DNA from: Bacteroidales bacterium
GTDB lineage: Bacteria > Bacteroidota > Bacteroidia > Bacteroidales > F082
Direction of reading: 5' to 3'
DNA: 64,000 bases
Assembly: GCA_024710405.1 (NCBI GenBank)
Contig: JANJUV010000001.1
Location: forward strand, 59,979 to 123,978
The notes under the pieces are model-generated. The model saw only the letters and a program-made list of their open reading frames with translations, was not told the DNA's origin and did not search any database. Below, one piece after another: positions 1-8,619 of this stretch (positions within the stretch are counted from its first letter, which is position 1; each line of letters opens with the position of its first letter). The position numbers and the translations under genes were made by a program.

Positions 1-351
1 ATTGATTTTGGACTCATGGAACAGGTCTTGTACAACATCCTGCTTAACGCTACACAATACTCCAAACCCGGAACAAAAATCAGGCTTACAGCAGCTTTTG
101 ACGAAGAGAATCTAATCTTATCGATAAGTGATCAGGGCGTAGGTTTTCATCACGAAAGGATTAATCATGCTTTCGATACATTTTATCGTGCTAATCAAAA
201 CAAAACAGGTGGTTTAGGATTAGGCCTATCTATTTCGAGAGGATTTGTGGAAGCACATAAAGGACAAATACAAGTAAATAACAACGAAGATGGCGGAGCT
301 TGCTTCGTCATTAAGCTTCCAACAGAATTACCAAGCTTCATTACATTCTAA
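1..351 (+). CDS. kdpD: KdpD-like sensor histidine kinase, C-terminal end only (partial)
   Basis: The window opens inside this gene: the reading frame is open from base 1 (I-D-F-G-L before the first Met at 16), so only the last ~116 residues are visible. They form the ATP-binding (HATPase_c) domain: an N-box (EQVLYNILLNATQYS), a G1-type DQGVGF motif and a G2 box (GGLGLGLSISRG) followed by VEAHKGQI. The G2 region and the FYRANQ...GLGLGLSISRGFVEAHKG layout resemble KdpD, the K+/osmotic-stress sensor, and the next gene is a KdpE-like regulator 13 bases downstream. The phosphate-accepting His and the sensory region lie to the left of the window, so the KdpD assignment is good but not proven; another OmpR-type partner kinase is possible. 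Confidence 0.75.
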   Translation: MDFGLMEQVLYNILLNATQYSKPGTKIRLTAAFDEENLILSISDQGVGFHHERINHAFDTFYRANQNKTGGLGLGLSISRGFVEAHKGQIQVNNNEDGGACFVIKLPTELPSFITF

Positions 352-364
352 ACACCAATATAAA

Positions 365-1048
365 ATGCTTGAAGGGATTACCATCCAAATTATTGACGAT
401 GAACTTCAGATTAGAAGGCTGCTCGATATTACGCTTTCCGCAATTGGCGCAAAGACAATTCTTTCTGAAAACGCACGACAGGGATTGATTGATGCGGCAA
501 CATACAATCCTTCATTAATTATTCTCGATCTGGGATTACCCGACATCGACGGACAGCAGGTATTAAAAATGCTTAGAGAATGGTACACAAGGCCAATCAT
601 AATTCTTTCAGTGCGATCCTCTGAAGATGAAATTATTTCAGCCCTCGATAATGGAGCAAACGACTTTCTTGGCAAACCATTCCGAACAGGTGAACTTCAG
701 GCCAGAATCAGAGCCACTCTTCGTTCAAATGAGAACAAAGCAGACTTAACCGTGCTCGAATTTGAACACATAACCATCGATCTGGCAAATCATAGTGTCC
801 GAAAAAGTAACGAAGTGATCAGGCTTACAGCAACAGAGTTCTCTCTTCTTGCTTTGTTTGCAAAAAATGCAGGAAGGGTTTTAACCCATCAATATATCCT
901 AAAAGAAGTCTGGGGACACACCTATATGCAACAATCACAGTACCTTAGAGTTTTTGTTGCACAGTTAAGAAAAAAACTTGAAGAAAACCCCTCTAAGCCT
1001 AAATTGCTCATCACTGAATCTGGCATCGGATATCGGTTTGGTGAGTAA
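365..1048 (+). CDS. kdpE: KdpE-like response regulator (OmpR/PhoB family)
   Basis: DNA-binding response regulator of 227 residues. An N-terminal receiver domain has the acidic pair DD (11-12), the phospho-acceptor Asp near 55 (IILDLGLPD) and the conserved Lys in NDFLGKPF near 105. A C-terminal winged helix (about 125-227) ends in the usual ITESGIGYRF. The frame is open upstream to 290, but that would overlap the kinase; ATG at 365 gives the normal family length and begins directly with the receiver. Paired with the KdpD-like kinase it would phosphorylate in response to K+ limitation and activate kdpFABC. No kdpABC genes are seen downstream, so the target operon is either left of the window or elsewhere. 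Confidence 0.8.
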   Translation: MLEGITIQIIDDELQIRRLLDITLSAIGAKTILSENARQGLIDAATYNPSLIILDLGLPDIDGQQVLKMLREWYTRPIIILSVRSSEDEIISALDNGANDFLGKPFRTGELQARIRATLRSNENKADLTVLEFEHITIDLANHSVRKSNEVIRLTATEFSLLALFAKNAGRVLTHQYILKEVWGHTYMQQSQYLRVFVAQLRKKLEENPSKPKLLITESGIGYRFGE

Positions 1049-1275
1049 TTCTCATATTAATGAACAATATTATAAAGGTTGAACTGGTTTCAAATCTATT
1101 TGACTCCATCTCAAGTTATTTGCTTGTCCATTTTCAAGCCTGACAAAAATTAGCAACTTCATGGTGCAATGAACTTTTTAATATTGATGACTCAAAATTT
1201 AAGTGCACACTTGTTAGAATCATTGTTTTCAGTTTCAAAGTCTGAACTTTTCGCTGCAGCCGGTGGATTTTCATG

Positions 1276-1283
1276 TACTTTTG
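1276..1283 (+). promoter_or_regulatory. Bacteroidota -7 element (TACTTTTG)
   Basis: Perfect match to TAnnTTTG, 16 bases before the ATG at 1300. No clear -33 TTTG is visible. It argues for ATG 1300 over the upstream in-frame ATG at 1273, which would lie before the transcription start. Confidence 0.5.
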
Positions 1284-1299
1284 CCGCAAACTTCTCTAT

Positions 1300-2046
1300 A
1301 TGGCACTCATCCATTCATTTGAAAAAAGCGGAAACTGGCTTTTCAGACACAGAGGCGAATTGCCGGTTGTTCTTTTTATACTGGCCATTCCTGTAGTATA
1401 TTTTACTGATCTTTCGTGGTTAAACCCAACCAGTACTGCTATTCTCACCTGGGTTTCCATTGCCATAAGCGTCATTGGCTTTCTGATCCGTTCCTACAGC
1501 ATCGGCACCACTCCCAAAGGCACATCAGGGCGCAACACCAAAGCCGGTCAGATTGCTGAAAGCCTTAATGTTACAGGCATCTATTCAATGTTGCGTCATC
1601 CGCTGTATGTGGGCAATTTCCTGATGTGGATCGGGATTGTTCTGTTCACCTTTAATTTTAGTTTTGTCATCATCGTATCTCTTGCATTCTGGCTCTATTA
1701 CGAACGTATCATGTTTGCAGAAGAACGTTTTCTGGAGCGAAAATTCGGGCAGGCATACCTCGATTGGTCACTGACAACGCCTGCTTTCATACCATCCTTC
1801 AGGAATTACACTCCCTCAACTGTACCTTTCAGCCTTAAAAGTGTGCTGCGACGCGAATACTCGGGGATGATGGCTACGGTTACGGGTTTTGCTTTTGTAG
1901 CTCTTTTGCGGCAATGGTTTCAGGACGGAAGCATTAACTGGCTGTCAATGCCTGTTTATGTGTTTACAGTAGCCCTGTTCATCACCCTCATGCTCAGAAC
2001 ATTAAAGCACAGCACAAGCCTGCTCAAAGAAAAAGATCGTTCTTAG
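1300..2046 (+). CDS. Isoprenylcysteine carboxyl methyltransferase (ICMT)-like integral membrane protein
   Basis: Membrane protein of 248 residues with several hydrophobic segments and the ICMT/PEMT-type methyltransferase signature: a RHPLYVGNFLMW motif followed by YYERIMFAEERFLERKFGQAYLDW. In eukaryotes this fold methylates prenylated cysteine; bacterial members probably methylate lipids or other small hydrophobic acceptors, and the substrate here is unknown. It stands alone, ending against the convergent racemase gene with only one base between them. The start at 1300 was chosen because a -7 promoter element overlaps the alternative ATG at 1273. Confidence 0.75.
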   Translation: MALIHSFEKSGNWLFRHRGELPVVLFILAIPVVYFTDLSWLNPTSTAILTWVSIAISVIGFLIRSYSIGTTPKGTSGRNTKAGQIAESLNVTGIYSMLRHPLYVGNFLMWIGIVLFTFNFSFVIIVSLAFWLYYERIMFAEERFLERKFGQAYLDWSLTTPAFIPSFRNYTPSTVPFSLKSVLRREYSGMMATVTGFAFVALLRQWFQDGSINWLSMPVYVFTVALFITLMLRTLKHSTSLLKEKDRS

Positions 2047-2067
2047 GTCAGTCAACGATTCTTTTTT
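2029..2067. terminator. Possible bidirectional intrinsic terminator between convergent genes
   Basis: GATCGTT (2035-2041) can pair with AACGATT (2054-2060, last pair G-U). It is flanked by an A-rich run on the left and TTTTTT (2062-2067) on the right, and both stop codons lie in it. The loop is 12 bases, so the hairpin is only moderately strong. Confidence 0.5.
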
Positions 2068-3127
2068 CGATGTATCTTGAGTTCATTACCTTCAGAACTC
2101 CCATATAGTTCAGGTGAAACGAAATAAAATCACCCAATTTTAATCCACCTTTATTTGAGCCCAAATCAATACTAATCATGTCAGAGCTGGCACCCACTAT
2201 CTTAACATATTTGCTTAAAGGCCGGATATCTCCCGGGTCTACATCAAGTAACCCTATATCAAGCAAAGCCCTGCACGAAGTTTTTCCGTAGTCGTTTTCA
2301 TCAATCTGTATTTGTTCTCCGGCAACATTCTTGCCAAGCTCACCAAATGGGACGAGAGGTTTGTTCATCATCTCAACGATCTCAGCGTGAAGGGTAAACA
2401 AATTTGGTTTCATTCCCCTGATCGTCCTGCCTGTTATCAAGTCGTTTCCAAAGAATAAAGTTTCTCCCAGACGGAAATGATTGATACCGGAAGGGATTGA
2501 TTTCCTGAGCAACAAAGGAACCGTAACCGACGATCCACCAGATATCCATGGAATTTTAACCTTGAATGTGGCTTCAATCAATTGCTTATACAAACTTAAT
2601 TGGATCATTTTATCAGTACTCGGCAGAATGCCGTTCAAACAGTTCAGGTTTGCCCCTAAACCAATTACCTGTATGCTATCCAATTGAAATACTGATCGAT
2701 AAAACTCAATTAGGTTTTCCCCTAACACACCTTCTCTCAGATCGCCCAATTCTATCATGATGATAATTTTGTGGGTTTTTCCCTGCTTTTTTGCCTCAGC
2801 TGAGATCTGGCGGATTGTAGGCAGTTGGGTATTGAAACTAACATCTGCATATCTGACCAGATTTTTAATCACCTGACTTGATGGCGGTTTGATATACACA
2901 GTTTGAATGTCAGGGTTTATCATTTTAATTGTCTTCAGGTTGCTGATGCGGCTGTCATGAAGCTCTGTTAGACCGGCCTGAACCAGCTCCTCAATATACT
3001 TACGGTTTCCGCACAGCAATTTTGTAACAACACCCCAATGCACCTGATGAATGCCAAATAAATCATTCAGAAATGCAACATTTGAGCGAAGCTTGCTCCG
3101 GCTAAATTCTACATATGCCATTTTCAA
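2048..3127 (-). CDS. Alanine/ornithine-racemase family PLP-dependent enzyme
   Basis: Predicted fold-type III PLP racemase, 359 residues (357 if it starts at the second Met, 3121). The N-terminal alanine-racemase barrel has the PLP lysine in WGVVTKLLCGN (K36), then IELGDLREG and GLGANLNCLNG segments and a GGSS phosphate-binding motif, which resemble the ornithine/amino-acid racemase group (Orr-like) more than cell-wall Alr. It is the last gene of a minus-strand unit (symporter, GNAT, racemase; gaps of 5 and 18 bases), so it likely interconverts an imported or exported amino acid. The exact amino acid cannot be read from sequence; ornithine or lysine are the best guesses because a lysine/saccharopine dehydrogenase-like gene lies close by. 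Confidence 0.75.
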   Translation of the reverse strand: MKMAYVEFSRSKLRSNVAFLNDLFGIHQVHWGVVTKLLCGNRKYIEELVQAGLTELHDSRISNLKTIKMINPDIQTVYIKPPSSQVIKNLVRYADVSFNTQLPTIRQISAEAKKQGKTHKIIIMIELGDLREGVLGENLIEFYRSVFQLDSIQVIGLGANLNCLNGILPSTDKMIQLSLYKQLIEATFKVKIPWISGGSSVTVPLLLRKSIPSGINHFRLGETLFFGNDLITGRTIRGMKPNLFTLHAEIVEMMNKPLVPFGELGKNVAGEQIQIDENDYGKTSCRALLDIGLLDVDPGDIRPLSKYVKIVGASSDMISIDLGSNKGGLKLGDFISFHLNYMGVLKVMNSRYIEKRIVD

Positions 3128-3145
3128 TCAATTAGTTACATTAAA

Positions 3146-3586
3146 CTACCGGGTTAATCTGTATTCCAGATACTTATTCGAAAACCCCAGCTTTTCGTAT
3201 AAGAATCGGGCCGGATTATCATGCTCCACATGAAGCGCAATATTGCCTTCTGCCAGTTCAAGAGCTTTCTCCATGAGTGTTTTCCCCAGTCCTTTTCCCC
3301 TGAGCTCTGAATGAACAGCAATATAAACAAGAATATTCTCAGGAATATAACCTTTCATGCCTGTCTTGTTTACCACAACAACACCCGCAATTTCTTCATT
3401 GAAGTAGGCAACAATTACAAAACCACCCATTCTTGAGCTCTCACCAAGAGCATACTCAATAGCATTGTTAATGGAATCCTTGTCGTCGCGGAATTGCTCA
3501 AGATGCTGATAAAGAAAATCTACAATCTTCATCTTTTCAATCATTCCCATGGTCTGAAAACCATCAAATATTTTCAATTCTTTCAT
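3146..3586 (-). CDS. GNAT family N-acetyltransferase
   Basis: A 146-residue acetyl-CoA-dependent acetyltransferase. The acetyl-CoA-binding motif A is clear (SELRGKGLGKTLMEKALELA, about residues 90-110), followed by the C-terminal NPARFLYEKLGF motif typical of GNAT proteins that modify small amines or amino acids. It lies between the symporter and the racemase in the same minus-strand unit, five bases after the symporter gene, so it may acetylate the same amino acid or its product. The acceptor is unknown. Confidence 0.8.
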   Translation of the reverse strand: MKELKIFDGFQTMGMIEKMKIVDFLYQHLEQFRDDKDSINNAIEYALGESSRMGGFVIVAYFNEEIAGVVVVNKTGMKGYIPENILVYIAVHSELRGKGLGKTLMEKALELAEGNIALHVEHDNPARFLYEKLGFSNKYLEYRLTR

Positions 3587-3591
3587 ATTAC

Positions 3592-5016
3592 TTATTTTTT
3601 GAAATTTGAAATCAGTATAAAGACTATAAATCCGGCTGCAATACCAAAAATATTGGCATCCAGTGAAAATGGCAGTTCAACAGAGAGCAACAGCAGCACC
3701 AGGGTTGTTCCGCCTCCGGCGACCATAGATGAAATCGCAGCATATCTGTTGCGTATGCCAAAAAACAGGCCGCCGATCAAGGGAACAAACAGACCACTGA
3801 CCATAAATGCATAGGAATAAAGCATGAGCGATAAAACTTCTGTCAAGGACATTGCCATCCAAACGGCAAAAGCACCCAGCAAGAGAGTCAATCCCTTCGA
3901 CCACAGCATCATGTTTCGGTGATCGTGGTCAAAACCCGTAAACGATCGGACAATATCCTGCAGGAAGTTTGACGATGATGCCATCAGACAACTATCGGCA
4001 GTCGAAAGTATCGCCGAAAAATATGCAGCAAGCACTAACCCTGTAATACCTACAGGCAATACAGTCCTGAGCAGCAAAGGCAGACCCATTTCAGCATCAA
4101 TTTCATCCATGCTGTGGTAACCAAGAGAAACAAACATGTCCAGTTGGAAAGCCACACGGGCCAGCATTCCGAGTACCACACCCATCACAGCCATTACCGG
4201 CCACTCAAACAATCCTGCAATGAACCACGAACGCTTGGCTTCACTTGCTGACCGGCTTGCATAAATTCGTTGATAAAGCGTCATCCCAATAAACCAGATT
4301 GGTAATATTGTAAATATCCAATTCAGAATTTGTGTCCAGCTTATCGCCGTTAATGAAAAAAAATGTTCAGGCAACTCGCTTTCAATCACTACCCAGCCTC
4401 CAACTGCCCGATAAGCCAACGGTATGGCCAAAAATATTAGACCGGCAATGAGAAGCAGCCATTGAATAGTGTCGGTGTAAATGACAGCCTTTAATCCACC
4501 CAATACAGTGTAGGAAACAGCTACAACCCCTAAAATAATCAATGCCAGTTCCAGATCAAGAGCCACAAAGACTCCGGAAGCAAGTTTGGCTCCCGCAAGC
4601 AACTGCGAACTTGTGAAACCCAGATATCCGATACCCGATATTAATGCCGCCAGAAATGCTGCCTTTGAACCAAAAAAATGGCCGATTACTTCCGGAAATG
4701 TAAAAAAGCCCATCTTGTCAGACAATGGCTTAATACGAGGTATAAGCAAAACAGCACTTAACCATGCTCCTAACAAACCCGTGAACAACAGCCACGAGCC
4801 CGATAAACCCATGAGAAAACCAAGTCCGCCAAGACCGATAGAAAATCCTCCTCCCACATCGGTGGCAACTACCGATAATCCGATATGCCATTTCCCCATC
4901 CGACGACTGCCAACATAGTAGTCTTCAACATTATTGTTCCGATAGTGGAAATACAACCCAATGCCAAACATGATTAACAGGTAAACCCCAAGTACTGCCA
5001 GATCAACGGCAGCCAT
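3592..5016 (-). CDS. Sodium:solute symporter (SSS family)
   Basis: A 474-residue polytopic membrane protein with about 12-13 hydrophobic helices and the SSS N-terminus (YYVGSRRMGKWHIGLSVVATDVGGG, split across TM1-TM2). A GFTSSQLLAGAKL segment follows, and later STADSCLMASSSNFLQDI, the conserved TM8 sodium-site region of PutP/PanF-like carriers. It couples Na+ to uptake of a small organic solute. First gene of the unit with GNAT and racemase, suggesting an amino acid or derivative as cargo. A -7 element (5080-5087) and an 18-base palindrome lie upstream, next to a MarR gene, so MarR control is likely. Confidence 0.88.
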   Translation of the reverse strand: MAAVDLAVLGVYLLIMFGIGLYFHYRNNNVEDYYVGSRRMGKWHIGLSVVATDVGGGFSIGLGGLGFLMGLSGSWLLFTGLLGAWLSAVLLIPRIKPLSDKMGFFTFPEVIGHFFGSKAAFLAALISGIGYLGFTSSQLLAGAKLASGVFVALDLELALIILGVVAVSYTVLGGLKAVIYTDTIQWLLLIAGLIFLAIPLAYRAVGGWVVIESELPEHFFSLTAISWTQILNWIFTILPIWFIGMTLYQRIYASRSASEAKRSWFIAGLFEWPVMAVMGVVLGMLARVAFQLDMFVSLGYHSMDEIDAEMGLPLLLRTVLPVGITGLVLAAYFSAILSTADSCLMASSSNFLQDIVRSFTGFDHDHRNMMLWSKGLTLLLGAFAVWMAMSLTEVLSLMLYSYAFMVSGLFVPLIGGLFFGIRNRYAAISSMVAGGGTTLVLLLLSVELPFSLDANIFGIAAGFIVFILISNFKK

Positions 5017-5079
5017 AACATCGAATCTGTGGAATGTAACAAAGAGCAGTCAAAATTGTATATTTAGTTTCTACAGAAA

Positions 5080-5087
5080 CAAATTTA
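5080..5087 (-). promoter_or_regulatory. Bacteroidota -7 element for the symporter operon
   Basis: On the minus strand reads TAAATTTG, a perfect TAnnTTTG, giving a leader of about 55-60 bases before the symporter ATG at 5016. Its upstream end overlaps the palindrome at 5085-5102. Confidence 0.5.
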
Positions 5088-5102
5088 CAAAAATTTTTGT
5101 AA
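5085..5102. promoter_or_regulatory. 18-bp perfect palindrome, candidate MarR operator
   Basis: TTACAAAAATTTTTGTAA reads identically on both strands. It overlaps the putative -7 element of the symporter-GNAT-racemase operon and sits 22 bases from the end of the MarR gene. Size and AT-rich symmetric form fit MarR-type operators, and the position would allow simple repression. Binding is inferred, not shown. Confidence 0.5.
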
Positions 5103-5124
5103 CCCGGAAGGAAAATTGTCAGAA

Positions 5125-5628
5125 TTATTTTGCCGTGTCAGGTTCTCCGGAAGTGTAGGATGTGAAATCGTCAATGGTAATTAGTGGTGAAGCTGACTCA
5201 TTATCAAGCTCAAAGCAGGTAACTATCCATTGCAAGGACCGATCAAGATCAATGAGATCCTTTTGTGACAGTCCCGATAGTTTTTTGTTCAGTTGCTGAT
5301 GCTTCAGTTCAGGTGTCTTTTCAAGTAACTCAAAACCCTGAGCAGTGAGCACGACAGAAGTCTTTCGTCTGTCACCGGTCTTGGGTAATTTTGCAATCAG
5401 ATATTTTGCCTCCAAACGGCCAATTATTCCTGTGACTGTACTCAGATTGAGATTAAGATAGTTTGCAATTGAGGTTACAGTAGATTGATAATCTGTTTGT
5501 TTTGTCAAATAATGTAAACACAGCAGCTGGGGTATACTTACTCCGAATTCTTTCTCTACCCTTTTCGATTCCAGATTAACAGATCGAACAATTTTTCGCA
5601 GATTGACCAAAATAGTCGTGTAGTCCAT
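5125..5628 (-). CDS. MarR family transcriptional regulator
   Basis: A 167-residue winged-helix regulator. The DNA-binding core is STVTSIANYLNLNLSTVTGI followed by IGRLEAKYLI and the wing with the typical DRR motif (KTGDRRKTSVVLTAQG). Helices before and after form the usual dimerisation region. The frame is open to 5676, but a -7 element (TAATTTTG on the minus strand, 5655-5662) lies inside that extension, so ATG 5628 (MDYTTILVNL) is the likely start. It lies between the symporter operon and the divergent exporter gene, and probably represses one or both in the absence of an amino-acid-like ligand. Confidence 0.85.
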   Translation of the reverse strand: MDYTTILVNLRKIVRSVNLESKRVEKEFGVSIPQLLCLHYLTKQTDYQSTVTSIANYLNLNLSTVTGIIGRLEAKYLIAKLPKTGDRRKTSVVLTAQGFELLEKTPELKHQQLNKKLSGLSQKDLIDLDRSLQWIVTCFELDNESASPLITIDDFTSYTSGEPDTAK

Positions 5629-5654
5629 AATAATTTGTATAGAAAGTATTTTGA

Positions 5655-5662
5655 CAAAATTA
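5655..5662 (-). promoter_or_regulatory. Bacteroidota -7 element of the MarR gene
   Basis: Minus-strand TAATTTTG, a perfect TAnnTTTG, 26 bases before the ATG at 5628. It overlaps a short symmetric sequence, ATTTTGACAAAAT (5648-5660), which could allow autoregulation. Confidence 0.5.
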
Positions 5663-5781
5663 TGTTTTTTTTTCATTGTATCCGGGTTCTCTGGTGTATT
5701 GATTCCAAAACTGGCGTATGTTTAAAAACAAACCCGATGACGAACAGAAAAATCGCCTATTTTCGTGCACTTTTTCGTACT

Positions 5782-6663
5782 ATGGCTAAATCCACAAAAT
5801 ATCTCATACATATAGGTGCGTTTACGGCTATGGTTATTTGGGGCATGTCGTATTCATGGTCAAAAATCGTCTTTGATTACCTCGGTCCTGCGTCTACTGT
5901 CATGGTACGGTTGATCATTTCATCCTTATTCCTGACGGTTGTATTATGGATTTTGAATTATAGCCTTAGAATTGAACGCGTTCATTTTAAGCTGTTTCTC
6001 CTTTCTGCATTATTCAACCCATTCTTTTATTTCCTCGGAGAGAACTTCGGACTAAATCTGGTTTCTCCAACTGTAAGCGCTATTATTATTGCGACAATTC
6101 CTGTATTCACTCCAATAGCTGCATATTTTGCCCTCAGAGAAAAACTGAAACTGGTGAATATAGCCGGTATCATTATTTCGTTCATTGGGGTGCTGACAAT
6201 GATATTCGACTTTAATCTAACCATTTCTGCATCACCTATAGGAGTTTTGCTGCTTTTTGGTGCTGTCGCCAGTGCTATAATTTACGGCGTAATGTTAAAG
6301 AATCTCACAAAACTCTACCATCCAATGGTAGTTGTGTGGGCTCAAAACATTATTGGCCTGGTCTATTTTATTCCTGTTGTTTTATTATTCGAAACAAACA
6401 GAATCAGCTACAGCGATATTAACCTTCAGTTAGTTTTAAATCTGTCACTGCTCGGTATATTGGCAAGCTCTGCAGCATATGTTTTATTTATCAATTCAGT
6501 GAAGAATCTCGGCATTGCAAAGGCAAACGTATACACATATCTCATACCTGTTTTTGCGGCTGTATTCAGTTATTTTATGATTGGCGAAATCATAACCCTG
6601 AAAAAAGCAATCTCCATAATGTTTGTTCTTGCCGGCGTATATTTGTCGCAAAAAAATAAATAA
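5782..6663 (+). CDS. EamA/DMT-family transporter
   Basis: About 293 residues with ten hydrophobic helices arranged as two EamA repeats. The first repeat begins GAFTAMVIWGMSYSWSKIVF and the second GVLLLFGAVASAIIYGVM, and the C-terminus is IMFVLAGVYLSQKNK. DMT carriers of this type usually export amino acids or metabolites. The frame is open from 5635, but ATG 5782 (MAKSTKYLIH) gives the normal family length; the longer version adds an unlikely basic extension overlapping the MarR promoter region. The next gene starts nine bases after its stop, so the two are probably co-transcribed. Confidence 0.82.
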   Translation: MAKSTKYLIHIGAFTAMVIWGMSYSWSKIVFDYLGPASTVMVRLIISSLFLTVVLWILNYSLRIERVHFKLFLLSALFNPFFYFLGENFGLNLVSPTVSAIIIATIPVFTPIAAYFALREKLKLVNIAGIIISFIGVLTMIFDFNLTISASPIGVLLLFGAVASAIIYGVMLKNLTKLYHPMVVVWAQNIIGLVYFIPVVLLFETNRISYSDINLQLVLNLSLLGILASSAAYVLFINSVKNLGIAKANVYTYLIPVFAAVFSYFMIGEIITLKKAISIMFVLAGVYLSQKNK

Positions 6664-6672
6664 ACCTGACCC

Positions 6673-7815
6673 ATGGCTGCAAAAAAAAACAAAGTTCTTA
6701 TACTCGGCGCCGGCCTTGTTGGCAGGCCCATGGCACTCGACCTGGCCCGTGGCAATGAGTTTTCAGTAGGTATCGCTGATATATCTGAGGATCGTCTGGG
6801 CACATTCACCGAAACCAATATAACCACACATCAGGCCGATTTAAGTAATTCCGGAAATCTTGAGATTCTGACACAAGGGTATGACTTTTTCATAAACGCC
6901 GTTCCGGGCCATATGGGATTTTCGTGTCTCAAAGTATTGGCTCAGACAGGCAAACCAGTGGTCGATATCGCGTTTTACCCTGAAAACCCTTTGGATCTTG
7001 ATCAACTGGCAAAAAACAGCGGCAGCTGTGTAGTTTGTGATATGGGTGTTGCGCCGGGGATGAGCCACCTGCTGACCGGATATGCGGCTTCTAAGATGGA
7101 TCATGTTACAAAAGCATTCATTTATGTCGGCGGTCTGCCGAAAATCAGGACACAACCCTGGGAATATAAAGCGGTTTTTTCGCCTTCAGATGTCATCGAA
7201 GAGTACCTTCGCCCCGCCCGCCTGGTCGAGCATGGCAAAACAGTTATCAAAGAAGCACTCTCGGAGGCCGAACTGATGGATTTTGATGGCGTGGGAACCC
7301 TGGAAGCTTTTAACAGCGACGGTCTCAGAAGTCTGGTCAGTACCATCAAAGCCGACTACATGGCCGAAAAAACACTACGCTATCCCGGTCATATCGATAA
7401 AATCAAATTTCTGAAACAAGGTGGTTTCTTTGATGAAAATCCGGTTTTTTTGAACGGCAGATCAATAGTTCCCCGGGAATTAACGCAACAAATCTTGTTT
7501 CCGCAGTGGAGCCTCAAACCTGGCGAAGAAGACATAACGGTGATGAAAATTGAGGTTGAAGGGCTTTTAGATAACCATAAAACTGTTTACGAATTCAATC
7601 TTTTCGATCAATATGACCGCGAAAGCGGAATCCACTCCATGGCCCGAACAACAGGTTATGCTGCCACGGTAACACTTAGGTTACTTTCCAACGGATATTT
7701 CTCATCTCCGGGAATTCATATGCCTGAAATGATCGGACAAAACGAAAAGATCGTTCAGTTTATCCTCCAGGGATTGCGAGAACGTAATGTGCACTATCTA
7801 CAGCGCTGTCTTTAG
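6673..7815 (+). CDS. Saccharopine dehydrogenase-family oxidoreductase (possible L-lysine 6-dehydrogenase)
   Basis: A 380-residue NAD(P)-binding enzyme. It opens with a Rossmann motif (VLILGAGLVGRPMALDLA, residues 7-24), then an acidic residue after the second strand (ADISED), the NAVPGHMGFSCLKV segment and CDMGVAPGMSHLL, which are typical of the saccharopine dehydrogenase / lysine dehydrogenase group. The C-terminal part carries the substrate domain with GVGTLEAFNSDGLRSL. Members either split saccharopine or oxidise the epsilon-amino group of lysine. The neighbouring exporter, racemase and symporter favour an amino-acid catabolic or osmolyte role. The substrate cannot be fixed from sequence alone. 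Confidence 0.75.
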   Translation: MAAKKNKVLILGAGLVGRPMALDLARGNEFSVGIADISEDRLGTFTETNITTHQADLSNSGNLEILTQGYDFFINAVPGHMGFSCLKVLAQTGKPVVDIAFYPENPLDLDQLAKNSGSCVVCDMGVAPGMSHLLTGYAASKMDHVTKAFIYVGGLPKIRTQPWEYKAVFSPSDVIEEYLRPARLVEHGKTVIKEALSEAELMDFDGVGTLEAFNSDGLRSLVSTIKADYMAEKTLRYPGHIDKIKFLKQGGFFDENPVFLNGRSIVPRELTQQILFPQWSLKPGEEDITVMKIEVEGLLDNHKTVYEFNLFDQYDRESGIHSMARTTGYAATVTLRLLSNGYFSSPGIHMPEMIGQNEKIVQFILQGLRERNVHYLQRCL

Positions 7816-7836
7816 CATTTCAAGCTTCATGAAACA

Positions 7837-8619
7837 ATGATTACCAGCAAAACAAATCCCCGCATCAAAAACATTGTAAAGCTCGCCAAAGCTTCCGAGC
7901 GTAAGCAGCAAAATTTATTTGTGGTTGAGGGTTTCAGGGAAATTGACCGCGCAATTGCATCCGGTTATACACTAAAAGAATTGTTTTTTTGCAGCGAACT
8001 ATTTCACAATAAAGCATGGATCAACTCAATAAATACGCTGTCATCGTTTGTTGCAGAGGTAAGTTCAGATGTTTTCGCTAAAATTGCTTACCGCGAACAA
8101 TCTGATGGATTGCTTGCTCTATTTGAACCTAAAAATCTTACTCTTGAAAATGTTAAGCTCAACCATAATCCATTGATAATTGTGCTTGAATCAGTGGAGA
8201 AGCCCGGAAACCTCGGCGCAGTGCTTCGTACTGCTGATGCCGCTGCTGTGGATGCAGTCATTGTTTGCGATCCGCGTACTGATATTTATAATCCCAATAC
8301 CATCCGTTCAAGTCTGGGTTGTGTGTTTTCACTACATACTGTTACCGCAAACAGCAGCGATACAATTAACTGGCTGCGGGACAACAACATTCGTATCCTT
8401 GCCACCTCCCTCGAAGCATCAATTCCTTATACCCAGGCTGACTTCACATCCCCAACAGCTCTGATAATGGGAACAGAAGCAACAGGACTTTCTGCACTGT
8501 GGACAAACATTGCCGATCAAAAAATCATAATTCCTATGCGGGGAATCGCCGATTCTTTGAACATTTCGGTGTCAACAGCAATCGTTGTTTTTGAGGCAAT
8601 TCGTCAAAGAAACATCTGA
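7837..8619 (+). CDS. TrmH/SpoU family RNA 2'-O-methyltransferase
   Basis: A 260-residue SPOUT methyltransferase. The N-terminal substrate-binding domain (MITSKTNPRIKNIVKL ... FVVEGFREIDRAI) is followed by the SpoU catalytic domain with three motifs: VEKPGNLGAVLRTADA (motif 1), LIMGTEATGLSALW (motif 2) and IIIPMRGIADSLNISVSTAI (motif 3, the knot and SAM site). It modifies a ribose in rRNA or tRNA, RlmB-like. It starts 21 bases after the dehydrogenase gene, but its function is unrelated to the cluster. An intrinsic terminator begins inside its last codons. Confidence 0.9.
   Translation: MITSKTNPRIKNIVKLAKASERKQQNLFVVEGFREIDRAIASGYTLKELFFCSELFHNKAWINSINTLSSFVAEVSSDVFAKIAYREQSDGLLALFEPKNLTLENVKLNHNPLIIVLESVEKPGNLGAVLRTADAAAVDAVIVCDPRTDIYNPNTIRSSLGCVFSLHTVTANSSDTINWLRDNNIRILATSLEASIPYTQADFTSPTALIMGTEATGLSALWTNIADQKIIIPMRGIADSLNISVSTAIVVFEAIRQRNI

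Noticed and set aside
1169..1396. 75-codon plus-strand ORF overlapping the ICMT gene
   Set aside because: Different frame, no recognisable motif, and it overlaps the better-supported membrane protein.
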